64,000 bases of DNA, taken from assembly GCA_040757715.1 (NCBI GenBank), contig JBFLWS010000003.1, positions 186,001-250,000 of the forward strand, in the 5' to 3' direction. Shown in pieces: positions 1 to 8,796 of this stretch; within the stretch, counting starts at the first letter, position 1, and every line of letters starts with the position of its first letter. The position numbers and the translations under genes were made by a program. This DNA comes from CAIMFV01 sp040757715. Its GTDB lineage: Bacteria > Pseudomonadota > Alphaproteobacteria > Caulobacterales > Caulobacteraceae. The notes beneath the pieces were generated by a model, which saw only the letters and a list, made by a program, of their open reading frames with translations, had not been told where the DNA came from and made no database searches.

Positions 1-58
1 CGGCCACATCGGCCGCCGCCAGGGTTTCGTGCGCCTCGCCATTCACCATCAGCTGCAT
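1..58 (-). CDS. thiS: Sulfur carrier protein ThiS, N-terminal fragment cut by the window edge
   Basis: Only the first 19 codons are inside the window. They read MQLMVNGEAHETLAAADVA, which matches the usual opening of ThiS, a small ubiquitin-like protein. ThiS carries sulfur as a C-terminal thiocarboxylate for assembly of the thiazole ring of thiamine. The ATG is at 58 and is divergent from aroQ across about 150 bp. The diagnostic C-terminal Gly-Gly lies outside the window, so the assignment rests on a short N-terminus. Another MoaD/ThiS-like protein is possible. No thi-box riboswitch was recognised upstream. Confidence 0.5.
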   Translation of the reverse strand, partial: MQLMVNGEAHETLAAADVA

Positions 59-207
59 CGGATTTCCCTCTTCGCGGGCGAGCTCAACCCTTGTGGGTCG
101 CGAATTCGTCACATGCTGCGATTTGCGCCGCTTGTGACCTTTCCGTGGCGGCTATACAAGTCGGCGCAGACGGGCTGGGCCGCAAGGTCGCTTGAGCCGA
201 AGGGCGT

Positions 208-681
208 ATGCCAAAACCGATCTACGTACTGAACGGGCCGAATCTCAATCTGCTCGGCACGCGCGAACCGCACATCTACGGCGCCGAAACCCTGGACGAC
301 GTCCAAGGGCGCTGTGAAGCGCGGGCGCTGGAGTACGGTCTTGAGGTGGTGTTCCGCCAGTCCAATCACGAAGGGCATCTGGTGGAGGGGATCCAGGAAG
401 CGCGCGAGGCCGCCTCGGCCCTCGTGATCAACCCGGCGGCCTATGGCCACACCTCCATCGCCATTCTCGACGCGCTCAAAATGCTCAGCATTCCCATCGT
501 GGAGTGCCACCTTTCCAACCCCGCCGCTCGCGAAGAGTTCCGGCGGTTCACCTATGTCTCCCTGGCCGCCACCGGCGTGGTGTCGGGCTTTGGAGCTGTC
601 AGCTATGAACTGGCCATCGACGCCGCCGCGAGCCTCCTGGGCGCCAAGTTGCGGGACGGCGTGGGCAGCCTGGAAAACTAA
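208..681 (+). CDS. aroQ: 3-dehydroquinate dehydratase, type II
   Basis: This 157-residue cytoplasmic enzyme dehydrates 3-dehydroquinate to 3-dehydroshikimate, the third step of the shikimate pathway. Type II family signatures are visible: NGPNLNLLGTREPHIYG near residue 9, with the catalytic Tyr in this lid region; the FRQSNHEG block; INPAAYGHTS; and VECHLSNPAAREEF, with the catalytic His. Length fits type II enzymes (about 145-160 residues), which form dodecamers, rather than type I. The ATG has a GAAGGG Shine-Dalgarno (SD) sequence. accB starts 9 bp after the stop, so aroQ-accB-accC is probably one operon, an arrangement common in alphaproteobacteria. Confidence 0.95.
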   Translation: MPKPIYVLNGPNLNLLGTREPHIYGAETLDDVQGRCEARALEYGLEVVFRQSNHEGHLVEGIQEAREAASALVINPAAYGHTSIAILDALKMLSIPIVECHLSNPAAREEFRRFTYVSLAATGVVSGFGAVSYELAIDAAASLLGAKLRDGVGSLEN

Positions 682-690
682 GGATTATCC

Positions 691-1218
691 ATGAGCGTTC
701 AGAAGGATTCGGCCGAGTCGCCGGAAAAGCCGAAGGCCGCCGCCGATCCCATCGACACCCGCCTGGTGCGGCGCCTGGCCGACATCCTCAAGGACACCGG
801 CCTGAGCCATATCGAGGTGGAGCGCGGCGACCTGCGTATCCGCGTGGCGCGCGAGCTCGTGGCGGTCCCGACGGTGACCGCCTATGTGCCCGCCGCGGCC
901 CCGGCTGCGCCCGCGGTGGTGGCCGCTCCGGCCCCGGTCGCGCCAGCTGTTGCGGCCCCCGCCGCCCCGGTGGCGGAACGGCGCGGCGACCTGGTGAAAT
1001 CGCCCATGGTGGGCACGGTCTATCTGCAGCCCCAGCCGGGCGCCCCGGCCTTCGTCAAGGTGGGCGACAAGGTGAACGCCGGCCAGACCCTGATGATCAT
1101 CGAGGCCATGAAGACCATGAACCCGGTGCCCGCGCCCCGCGCCGGAACCGTGGTCGAACTCCTGGTGGGCGACGGCCAGCCGGTGGAGTTCGGCGAACCC
1201 TTGCTCGTCCTCGAGTAA
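691..1218 (+). CDS. accB: Acetyl-CoA carboxylase biotin carboxyl carrier protein
   Basis: This 175-residue BCCP carries the biotin that shuttles carboxyl groups between the biotin carboxylase AccC and the carboxyltransferase AccAD in the first committed step of fatty acid synthesis. An N-terminal helical part (to about residue 60) is followed by an Ala/Pro/Val-rich flexible linker (about 68-95). The C-terminal biotinyl domain has the sequence EAMKTMN, with Lys141 as the biotinylation site. Length and order of parts match AccB. It sits 9 bp after aroQ and 18 bp before accC, so co-expression with its partner is likely. Confidence 0.96.
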   Translation: MSVQKDSAESPEKPKAAADPIDTRLVRRLADILKDTGLSHIEVERGDLRIRVARELVAVPTVTAYVPAAAPAAPAVVAAPAPVAPAVAAPAAPVAERRGDLVKSPMVGTVYLQPQPGAPAFVKVGDKVNAGQTLMIIEAMKTMNPVPAPRAGTVVELLVGDGQPVEFGEPLLVLE

Positions 1219-1236
1219 GCATCGAGGCGCAGGCTC

Positions 1237-2580
<1,344 letters not shown>

Positions 2581-2602
2581 CCCCCCGCGCCTCTCCCCCA
2601 CC

Positions 2603-3076
2603 TTACGGCGTGCAGACGAAGCCGTTCTGCGTCGGGTTCACAGTGCAGTGGCGCGGGCCCTGCGGCTGGAAGATCACGAACGCGGCCGGCTGGTTCAAGA
2701 GCTTGTAGTAGCAGATCAGGGTGTTCTGCTCGACGCGCGGCTTGTTCAGCGGGTCCAGCGTCACGAAGAACGGCGACTTGTTGTAGGTCCACGGCGCCAG
2801 CGAACCGGTGGGGTTCATGGTCACCTGCACCTGAGCCGGGCAGGGTACGCGCATGGCGCGGGACATGTCGGTGGTGCGACGTATCACGCCGGGCGGTTCA
2901 GGCTGCGGGTTCAGCTGCTGACGCATTTGGACGCCGGGCGGCTCGGGCTGTGGGTTCAGCGCCTGCTTGATGTGGCGGCCAGGGGGATCCGGCTGCGGAT
3001 TGAAATCTGCGGCTTGCGCCAAGCTGGACAGGGACGCGGCGGCCAAGGCGGACGCGATAAGCAACGACTTGAACAT
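2603..3076 (-). CDS. Secreted protein with three NPQPEPPG repeats, unknown function
   Basis: The gene encodes 157 residues. The ATG at 3076 was chosen because GGGAGGG lies about 6 bases upstream. An in-frame ATG at 3100 lacks this. Residues 1-22 form a signal peptide ending AQA. Three NPQP(D/E)PPG blocks follow at about 26, 41 and 56, an exact 15-residue period. The C-terminal 90 residues contain four Cys (first at 79), two of them near the C-terminus, suggesting disulfides in the periplasm or outside the cell. I do not recognise a catalytic domain. Related LNPQPxPP repeats occur in uncharacterised bacterial proteins. It lies downstream of flgH on the same strand, but about 115 bp separate them and a palindrome lies between, so it is probably its own unit. 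Confidence 0.75.
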   Translation of the reverse strand: MFKSLLIASALAAASLSSLAQAADFNPQPDPPGRHIKQALNPQPEPPGVQMRQQLNPQPEPPGVIRRTTDMSRAMRVPCPAQVQVTMNPTGSLAPWTYNKSPFFVTLDPLNKPRVEQNTLICYYKLLNQPAAFVIFQPQGPRHCTVNPTQNGFVCTP

Positions 3077-3138
3077 GATTAGCCCTCCCAAGGCGCCCAC
3101 GGGGATGTGGACGATGGAGAGAGGTTAACCTTCTTTAT

Positions 3139-3182
3139 GTGAACCCGTTCACGCGCAGTTGGTCAGGTCGCGTTCATGTGAA
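3139..3182. promoter_or_regulatory. Candidate operator palindromes upstream of the NPQPEPPG gene
   Basis: The sequence GTGAACCCGTTCAC at 3139-3152 is a perfect inverted repeat (6-bp arms, 2-bp centre). A second, shorter palindrome TTCATGTGAA lies at 3173-3182. They fall between flgH and the NPQPEPPG gene, 60-105 bp upstream of that gene's ATG. This placement suits a transcription-factor site. The factor is unknown and no function is proven. Confidence 0.35.
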
Positions 3183-3191
3183 GGCGCGTTC

Positions 3192-3923
3192 TCAGAACGG
3201 CGAGAACTTTTCCAGCAGCGCGGTGGAGGCGGGAGCCTGCTGGGTCTGACTGATCATGCCCTTGCCGCCATAGGACACGCGGGCCTCGGCGATCTGGGTG
3301 TGTTTGATGGTGTTGGAGGAGGTGATGTCCTCCGGCCGCACGATGCCGGCCACCGTGAGCTCGCGCATTTCGGCGTTGATGCGCACCTCCTGCTTGCCCT
3401 GGATCACGAGATTGCCGTTGGGCAGGATGCTCGTCACCACCGCGGCGATGGTCAGGGAGATGGCTTCCGAGCGGTTCACCGATCCGAGGCCGTCGCTCGA
3501 CAGGTTGGACGACGTGCTGACGGCGTTGGTCGACGAGAAGGCCTTGGGCAGCAAGCGGCCGAGGCTCGATTCAAGCCCAAGGAAATGGGGCATGCCCACC
3601 GAGTTGGCCGACTTCTTGGAGGTGACGCTCTCGTTGGAGACCTTGGCGTTGTCGTTGATGTCCACGGTGACGGTGAGAATGTCGCCGATCTTTGAAGCCC
3701 GCTGGTCGTGGAAGAAGGTGCGCGCGCCGTTGCGCCACAGGGAATTGGCCGAGGCCGGGCGGGGGCCGTCCGAGGCCACCAGCACGGTCTGCTGGCTGGG
3801 GATCAGGGCGGCGGGATAGGCGATGTCGCTCATCTTCGGCGTGGAGACGGCGTCCTTGACGGAGCCGCAGGCGGCGAGGGGGGCTGCGGCGAGGAGGAGA
3901 AGAATCGCGGCGCGGCGGGACAT
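3192..3923 (-). CDS. flgH: Flagellar L-ring protein FlgH
   Basis: This 243-residue outer-membrane lipoprotein forms the L-ring bushing around the flagellar rod. The ATG at 3923 was preferred over the one at 3935 because GAGG lies 6 bases upstream. The signal sequence ends in the lipobox LAAC, with the lipidated Cys near residue 19. Family blocks include the SLWRNGARTFFHDQRA region, KIGDILTV and the GNLVIQGKQEVRINAE region. VRPEDITSSNTI near the end is a strong FlgH signature. It is the last gene of flgF-flgG-flgA-flgH, 15 bp after flgA. Confidence 0.95.
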   Translation of the reverse strand: MSRRAAILLLLAAAPLAACGSVKDAVSTPKMSDIAYPAALIPSQQTVLVASDGPRPASANSLWRNGARTFFHDQRASKIGDILTVTVDINDNAKVSNESVTSKKSANSVGMPHFLGLESSLGRLLPKAFSSTNAVSTSSNLSSDGLGSVNRSEAISLTIAAVVTSILPNGNLVIQGKQEVRINAEMRELTVAGIVRPEDITSSNTIKHTQIAEARVSYGGKGMISQTQQAPASTALLEKFSPF

Positions 3924-3950
3924 GGGCGACCTCATGACAAAACGCGGGGA

Positions 3951-4784
3951 CTAGCGGACGGCGTAGCTGTGGGGACGATTGAAAGCGGCGGCCTTGAGGG
4001 CCTCGGCGGCGGGGCCGACCACGGCCCGATCCGGACCGGAGGCCACCGCCTCGATGATCTTCTTGGATTGCGGATTGAGCACCTGGAGCGTGTCGCCCAC
4101 GCAGGCGTCGCTGAGGGCCTTGCCCTCGAGGGTCAGGCTCACGCCGTCGGCCTGATAATCCACAGAAACCAGGTCGTCGCGGCGGATCACTCGGGCCTGG
4201 GCGAGGTCAGCGCCATTCACCGAAGCGCCGGCGCGCACCGGGCGGCGCAGCACCTTGCCGATGGCCTGGGCGGGGTCGGAAGGGGCGTCCAGAGCCACGG
4301 GTAGGGGCCCCGCGTCGGACCAGACGAGATCGGACGCGCTGACGAGGTCGCCAGTGGCGAGGTTGCGGGCATAGACGAGGATCTGCGGTTCGCGCACCGG
4401 CGTTGGCGCGACGCGTCCGTGGGCGGTCTTGGCAGGCTTGCCGGCCTTCGCTGCGGGTTGCTGGACGGCGACCGGCGCGGCGGCGTCTTCCTCAGCCGTC
4501 CATACCAGAATGCGGCGCTGGCCGCTGCGATTGGCCCAGTCCACCCCGGCGCCATGGGCGATGAGCTGCACGCGGCCAGCGTCCAGCACCGTCTCGCCGC
4601 CGGGGGGCGGCGCGGGGGCCACCGCCACGGACGCCGCCGGCCCCTCTACTCCGTCGAACAGATCGCCCAGCGTGATCATCTTGCCGTGCGCTTCGGGACG
4701 CGGATTGAGATCGGCGGGCGTCCCCGCGCGCGCAGCGGTGGGGAGAAAGGCGAGGACGGCGAGGGCGATGAGGGCGGTTTTCAT
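3951..4784 (-). CDS. flgA: Flagellar basal-body P-ring formation protein FlgA
   Basis: This 277-residue periplasmic chaperone is needed for FlgI to assemble into the P-ring. It has a signal peptide (residues 1-20, ending ARA) and a C-terminal SAF-like FlgA domain. That domain contains GDLVSASDLVWSDAGPLP, IGKVLRRPVRAGASVN and VSVDYQADGVSLTLEG. The N-terminal half is Pro/Ala-rich and more divergent, as usual in alphaproteobacteria. It starts 12 bp after flgG and is followed by flgH, a standard rod-and-ring gene order. Confidence 0.9.
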   Translation of the reverse strand: MKTALIALAVLAFLPTAARAGTPADLNPRPEAHGKMITLGDLFDGVEGPAASVAVAPAPPPGGETVLDAGRVQLIAHGAGVDWANRSGQRRILVWTAEEDAAAPVAVQQPAAKAGKPAKTAHGRVAPTPVREPQILVYARNLATGDLVSASDLVWSDAGPLPVALDAPSDPAQAIGKVLRRPVRAGASVNGADLAQARVIRRDDLVSVDYQADGVSLTLEGKALSDACVGDTLQVLNPQSKKIIEAVASGPDRAVVGPAAEALKAAAFNRPHSYAVR

Positions 4785-4796
4785 GAGACGAAGTCC

Positions 4797-5585
4797 TCAG
4801 GTCTTCATCTGGGTGGAGGTGGTGAGCATCTGATCGGCCGCCGTCACCACCTTGGAGTTCATCTCGTAGGCGCGCTGGGCGACGATCAGGGAGGTGATCT
4901 CGCTCACGGCGTCGACGTTGGAGGCTTCGGTATAGCCCTGCTGCAGCTGGCCGAAGCCGAGCGCGCCGGGATTGCCCACCGTGGCCGCCCCCGAGGCCGC
5001 CGATTGCATCAGGAGATTGCCGCCCACCGCCTCCAGGCCGCCTTCATTGAAGAAGGTGGCGAGTTGCAGCTGGCCCACCACCTGGGGCGCGGTTTGCCCC
5101 GGGATGGTGACCTGCACCTGGCCGGCCTTGGAGATGCTCACGTCCTGGGCGTTCTGAGGAATGGTGATCTGCGGCAGCACCGTGTAGCCGTCGGAGGTGA
5201 CCAGCTGGCCGGCCTGATTTACCGAGAAATTGCCCGCCCGGGTATAGGCGGTCTCGCCCGTGGGCGTCTGCACCTGGAAGAAGCCCTTGCCGTCGATGGC
5301 CAGGTCGAGCTTGTTGCCGGTCTGGGTGAGGCTGCCCTGGTTGGTGACGCGATAGACAGAACCGGCCTTCACGCCCGAGCCCACCTGGATGCCGGTGGGA
5401 ACGATGGTGCCGGTGTCGGAGGACTGCGAACCCACCCGCTCCACGTTCTGGTATAACAGATCCTGGAACACGGCCTGCTGGCGCTTGTAGCCCACCGTGT
5501 TCATGTTGGCGATGTTGTTGGAAATAGTTTCCACGTTGAGCTGCTGGGCGGCCATGCCGGTGGCGGCGGTGCGCAAGGCTCTCAT
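4797..5585 (-). CDS. flgG: Flagellar basal-body distal rod protein FlgG
   Basis: This 262-residue protein forms the distal rod through the periplasm. The start MRALRTAATGMAAQQ and the ISNNIANMNTVGYKRQQ segment are the conserved N-terminal helix and rod signature. The C-terminal EITSLIVAQRAYEMNSKV helix pairs with it in rod packing. The ATG has a GAGGAG SD sequence. Length matches the family (about 260). It is exported through the flagellar type III system without a cleaved signal and follows flgF by 28 bp. Confidence 0.97.
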   Translation of the reverse strand: MRALRTAATGMAAQQLNVETISNNIANMNTVGYKRQQAVFQDLLYQNVERVGSQSSDTGTIVPTGIQVGSGVKAGSVYRVTNQGSLTQTGNKLDLAIDGKGFFQVQTPTGETAYTRAGNFSVNQAGQLVTSDGYTVLPQITIPQNAQDVSISKAGQVQVTIPGQTAPQVVGQLQLATFFNEGGLEAVGGNLLMQSAASGAATVGNPGALGFGQLQQGYTEASNVDAVSEITSLIVAQRAYEMNSKVVTAADQMLTTSTQMKT

Positions 5586-5613
5586 GGGTGACTCCTCAGC
5601 TTAGGGGCGCGGC

Positions 5614-6345
5614 TCATGCGGCCTTGCCTAGCCGGTCTACGGCGGTCTTTTGTTGATCTTCGGTGGAGGCGATCATCTGCGCGATGCGCTCATAGCTGCG
5701 CGTGATGGCGATCAGGTGGGTGATCTCCAGCACCGGCTGGACGTTGGACTTCTCCACCGCGCCGCTGATCACGCCTACGTCGGGGGCGGGGATGGCGGCG
5801 TTGGAGGGGGTAGTTTCATAGAGATTGTCGCCGCTCTTGGAGAGCAGCGAGCGATTGGGAAAGCGGAACACGCCCACCTTGCCCACGACCAGGCCTTTCT
5901 GCGTGACCGTGCCATCCTTGCCGAAGGTGGGGGCGCCGTTCTTCGGATCGAAGGTGATGGGCGAGCCGCTGTTGGACAGCACGGGGTCGCCCGCCTGATC
6001 CACCAGCTGCCCCTGGGCGTTCACGGTGAAGCGACCGTCGCGGGTGTAACGGATCCCGGCCGCCGTCTGCACCGAGAAGAAGCCGTCGCCGGACAGAGCG
6101 AGGTCGTAGGGGTTGCCGGTCTGCTCCACCGCGCCTTGACCGAAGTTGCGCGCGACGCCTGTGTCGAGGGCGTAGATCACCGGCGAGGCGGTGGGGACCG
6201 GCGTGGCGATGGGGTCCTCGGCCACCGTGAGGTTCTCCACCTTGAAACCGGCCGTGTCGGCGTTGGCGATGTTGTTGGCCACCACGTCCAGCGCCCTTTG
6301 CAGGGTCATCTGGCGCGACAGTCCGACGTAGAGAGCGTTGTCCAT
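5614..6345 (-). CDS. flgF: Flagellar basal-body proximal rod protein FlgF
   Basis: This 243-residue protein belongs to the proximal rod. It is a paralogue of FlgG, sharing the NNIANADTAGFK segment and a C-terminal VLEITHLIAITRSYERIAQM helix. I chose the ATG at 6345 (MDNALYVGLSRQ). A TTG two codons upstream is possible but less likely. It is the first gene of the four-gene rod/ring operon. Its start lies about 30 bp downstream of the -12 element of a sigma-54 promoter, implying a short leader and flagellar-checkpoint control. Confidence 0.95.
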   Translation of the reverse strand: MDNALYVGLSRQMTLQRALDVVANNIANADTAGFKVENLTVAEDPIATPVPTASPVIYALDTGVARNFGQGAVEQTGNPYDLALSGDGFFSVQTAAGIRYTRDGRFTVNAQGQLVDQAGDPVLSNSGSPITFDPKNGAPTFGKDGTVTQKGLVVGKVGVFRFPNRSLLSKSGDNLYETTPSNAAIPAPDVGVISGAVEKSNVQPVLEITHLIAITRSYERIAQMIASTEDQQKTAVDRLGKAA

Positions 6346-6374
6346 GACCAACCGTGGTTAATGTAGGCTTTGCC

Positions 6375-6391
6375 TTGCAACCCCCGCGCCA
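6375..6391 (-). promoter_or_regulatory. Sigma-54 (RpoN) promoter of the flgF operon
   Basis: On the minus strand the sequence TGGCGCGGGGGTTGCA reads as a -24 TGGC and a -12 TTGCA with the exact RpoN spacing between the invariant GG and GC. Transcription would start near 6365, about 20 bp before the flgF ATG. Rod and ring operons in Caulobacter are known RpoN targets activated by FlbD, which fits this position. Confidence 0.85.
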
Positions 6392-6455
6392 CGGAAAAAC
6401 TTAATAAAAACAATAAGAACGAAGGTTAATAAAGTCTTCCGGCGCCATTTCGATC

Positions 6456-6470
6456 CGGCAAAATCTGCCG
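6456..6470. promoter_or_regulatory. Candidate FlbD-type (ftr) enhancer
   Basis: The palindrome CGGCAAAATCTGCCG (5-bp arms, 5-bp centre) is flanked by GAT and ATC. It lies about 65 bp upstream of the flgF -24 element, a normal distance for an enhancer-binding activator. Its GGCAAAA core resembles, from memory, the ftr sites bound by FlbD. It sits between divergent flgF and fliL and could act on either. A lone GTTAACCAT at 6517-6525 may be a CtrA half-site, but the full TTAA-N7-TTAAC pattern was not found. The rest of the 240-bp gap is AT-rich and shows nothing else. Confidence 0.45.
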
Positions 6471-6593
6471 ATCAGGGGCCAGAAATCGCCCTTCTGGCAA
6501 GAATTCCAAACCGAACGTTAACCATCGACGGTCACAGATCGAGGCTGAGCGATTTTTGCGGCGGCGCGGCCGCCCTGGTGCAGCGGATAGCCT

Positions 6594-7181
6594 ATGGCCA
6601 AGAAGGAAAAGCCCGCCAAGGAAGCCGAAGCCGAAGCGCCTGAAGACGGCGCCCCGGAAGGCGAGGAAGGCGGTAAGAAAAAACCACCGCTGAAACTGAT
6701 CATCATCGGGGCCGTCGCGGCGGTGCTGGTGCTGGGCGGCGGCGGCGGCGCGGCCTTCATGTTCCTGGCTCCCAAGGGCGACGCCAAGAACGCCAAGCAC
6801 GAAAAACCCAAGGGCGAGAAGCCCAAGGCCGAGAAGGGCAAGGGCGAAAAGAGCCCCATCAGCTACGGCCCCGATGGCGTGGTGTTCTATACCCTGCCCG
6901 ACGTGGTGGCCAACATCCAGACCGCCGACGGCCGCCCCACCTTCCTCAAGCTGAAGATCGCCCTTGAACTGCCGGACGAGTCAGCCTCCGAAGCCATTGA
7001 GAACAACGCCCCGCGGCTCAACGACATGTTCCAGACCTTCCTGCGCGAACTGCGTCCGGAGGACCTGTCGGGCAGCGAGGGCAGCTACGAACTTCGGATG
7101 GAAATCCAGCGTCGAATCAACCTCGTAATAGCGCCGGCCAAGGTCAATGCGGTGCTGATCGAGGAAATGCTGATCAACTAG
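6594..7181 (+). CDS. fliL: Flagellar basal body-associated protein FliL
   Basis: This 195-residue inner-membrane protein associates with the stator around the motor. It has a charged Lys/Glu-rich cytoplasmic head (1-32), one membrane segment (about 33-58, with a run of Gly) and a Lys-rich linker. The periplasmic FliL domain contains DGRPTFLKLKIALELPD, then RLNDMFQTFLRELRPEDLSG, and ends in INLVIAPAKVNAVLIEEMLI. It starts the fliL-fliM-DUF6468-MotE-like run and is divergent from flgF. The SD sequence is weak. Confidence 0.93.
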   Translation: MAKKEKPAKEAEAEAPEDGAPEGEEGGKKKPPLKLIIIGAVAAVLVLGGGGGAAFMFLAPKGDAKNAKHEKPKGEKPKAEKGKGEKSPISYGPDGVVFYTLPDVVANIQTADGRPTFLKLKIALELPDESASEAIENNAPRLNDMFQTFLRELRPEDLSGSEGSYELRMEIQRRINLVIAPAKVNAVLIEEMLIN

Positions 7182-7205
7182 GAAAGGCGCGCGCGAAGAG
7201 GCTCC

Positions 7206-8285
7206 ATGGCCGATCTGGCTCCCGACGACGCACCCATTCCTGGCGCTGGCTTCGACGAAGCGCCGCTGCCCGTCGATGCGTCGGCGCCGCAGGCGGCGGA
7301 GCGCATCCTCAATCAGGATGAAATCGACAGCCTGCTTGGCTTCGACCTGTCCGATGACGACGGCGCCGAAAAGAGCGGCATCCGCGCCATCATCAACTCG
7401 GCGCTGGTGTCCTATGAGCGCCTGCCCATGCTGGAGATCGTCTTCGACCGCCTGGTGCGGTTGATGACCACCTCCCTGCGCAACTTCACCTCCGACAACG
7501 TCGAGATGAGCCTCGACAACATCTCGTCCATCCGCTTCGGCGACTATCTGAACTCCATCCCCCTGCCGGCGATCCTGGCGGTGTTCCGGGCCGAGCAGCT
7601 GGATAACTACGGTCTGCTCACCGTGGACTCGAACCTCATCTACTCCATCGTCGACGTGCTGCTGGGCGGGCGGCGCGGCACGGCGGCCATGCGCATCGAG
7701 GGCCGGCCCTACACCACCATCGAGCGGGTGCTGGTGCAGCGCATGGTGGAAGTGGTGTTGCAGGACGCCAAGACCGCGTTCGAGCCGCTCACCCACGTGC
7801 AGTTCAATCTCGACCGCCTGGAGACCAATCCGCGCTTCGCCGCCATCGCCCGGCCGGCCAACGCCGCCATCCTCGTCAAGCTGCGCATCGACATGGAGGA
7901 CCGTGGCGGGCGTATCGAGCTGCTCCTGCCTTATGCGACCCTCGAGCCCATTCGCAAGATGCTGCTGCAGCAGTTCATGGGCGAGAAGTTCGGCCGCGAC
8001 AACATCTGGGAAAGCCACCTGGCCACCGAGCTCTGGACCACCCAGATGGAGGTGCGTGCGGTGCTGGACGAGCAGCAGGTCTCCTTGAAAAGGGTGCTGG
8101 GGCTACAGGTGGGCGACACCTTGATGCTGAATGCGACTCCGGACAGCCTGATCGAAATCCGCGCGGGTCAGGTGCCGCTCACCCGCGGCCGCATGGGCCG
8201 GCGCAATCACAATGTGGCGGTGCGGGTGGAAGCGCCGCTCAGCCCCGCCGCCAAGCGCGCGGTGCAGAACTTCAGACAGGGGTGA
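7206..8285 (+). CDS. fliM: Flagellar motor switch protein FliM
   Basis: This 359-residue C-ring protein links chemotaxis to rotor direction. The N-terminal peptide ILNQDEIDSLLGF (about residues 35-47) contains the EIDSLL motif that binds phosphorylated CheY. A middle domain (with FDRLVRLMTTSLRNFT and FGDYLNSIPLPAIL) contacts FliG. The C-terminal SpoA domain (about 285-345, with LGLQVGDTLML) contacts FliN. The N-terminal extension of about 30 residues before the EIDSLL peptide is Pro/Asp-rich. It lies 24 bp after fliL and 4 bp before the DUF6468 gene. Confidence 0.97.
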   Translation: MADLAPDDAPIPGAGFDEAPLPVDASAPQAAERILNQDEIDSLLGFDLSDDDGAEKSGIRAIINSALVSYERLPMLEIVFDRLVRLMTTSLRNFTSDNVEMSLDNISSIRFGDYLNSIPLPAILAVFRAEQLDNYGLLTVDSNLIYSIVDVLLGGRRGTAAMRIEGRPYTTIERVLVQRMVEVVLQDAKTAFEPLTHVQFNLDRLETNPRFAAIARPANAAILVKLRIDMEDRGGRIELLLPYATLEPIRKMLLQQFMGEKFGRDNIWESHLATELWTTQMEVRAVLDEQQVSLKRVLGLQVGDTLMLNATPDSLIEIRAGQVPLTRGRMGRRNHNVAVRVEAPLSPAAKRAVQNFRQG

Positions 8286-8289
8286 GGCC

Positions 8290-8796
8290 ATGAGTCCTGT
8301 AGCCCTCGGTCTTGACGGCCTCCTCATCACCCTCCTGGTGGCGGCCTTGGCGCTTGGCCTGCGCCTTAATGTGCGGCTGAAGGGCTTGAAGGACGGGCAG
8401 CTGGAATTCGCCAAGGCGGCTCAAGAGCTGAACACCGCCGTGAATCGGGCCGAGGCCGGCCTTGCGGCCCTCCGTCAAGCCACCGAGGAGGCCCACGACA
8501 GTCTCCTCGCCCGCATCGAGACGGCCCGCGACCTGACGGCCAAGCTCGATCACGTCAACCGCGACGCCCAGCGCATGCTCGATCAGCACGCCGAGGCGAA
8601 GCTGCGCGCGCCGAGTTCGCCGACAGCCGCCGCGCAAAACGAGGATGGCCCAAGCCTGGTGGAGCGGCTCGCCGCCCTCGCCCTCAAGGTGAACCCACCC
8701 GGCGGCGAGACCGCCAACGCCAAAGCCGCCGCCACCGCCCGTCGCGGGCGCTCGGCGTTTGATGAAGATCTGTTTGAAGGCGAGAATTCGCGATGA
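8290..8796 (+). CDS. DUF6468 flagellar-operon membrane protein
   Basis: The protein has 168 residues. An N-terminal membrane helix (about 6-26) is followed by a long coiled-coil-like segment rich in Ala, Glu and Arg (about 35-110), then a low-complexity tail. It matches my memory of DUF6468, a family found in alphaproteobacterial flagellar operons next to fliM. The exact role is unknown, though one membrane anchor plus a coiled coil suggests a structural or stator-linked part. The ATG has GGTGAGG just upstream. Its stop overlaps the next start by 4 bases (ATGA), suggesting translational coupling to the MotE-like gene. Confidence 0.75.
   Translation: MSPVALGLDGLLITLLVAALALGLRLNVRLKGLKDGQLEFAKAAQELNTAVNRAEAGLAALRQATEEAHDSLLARIETARDLTAKLDHVNRDAQRMLDQHAEAKLRAPSSPTAAAQNEDGPSLVERLAALALKVNPPGGETANAKAAATARRGRSAFDEDLFEGENSR

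Noticed and set aside
59..207. Possible TPP riboswitch before thiS
   Set aside because: The conserved thi-box elements were not visible in the 150 bp between thiS and aroQ.
6495..6508. TGGCAAGAATTCC as a second sigma-54 promoter for fliL
   Set aside because: The TGGC is present, but the -12 GC is missing at the required spacing.
6517..6525. CtrA site before fliL
   Set aside because: Only a single half-site (GTTAACCAT) is present, without a partner seven bases away, so it is not called as a binding site.
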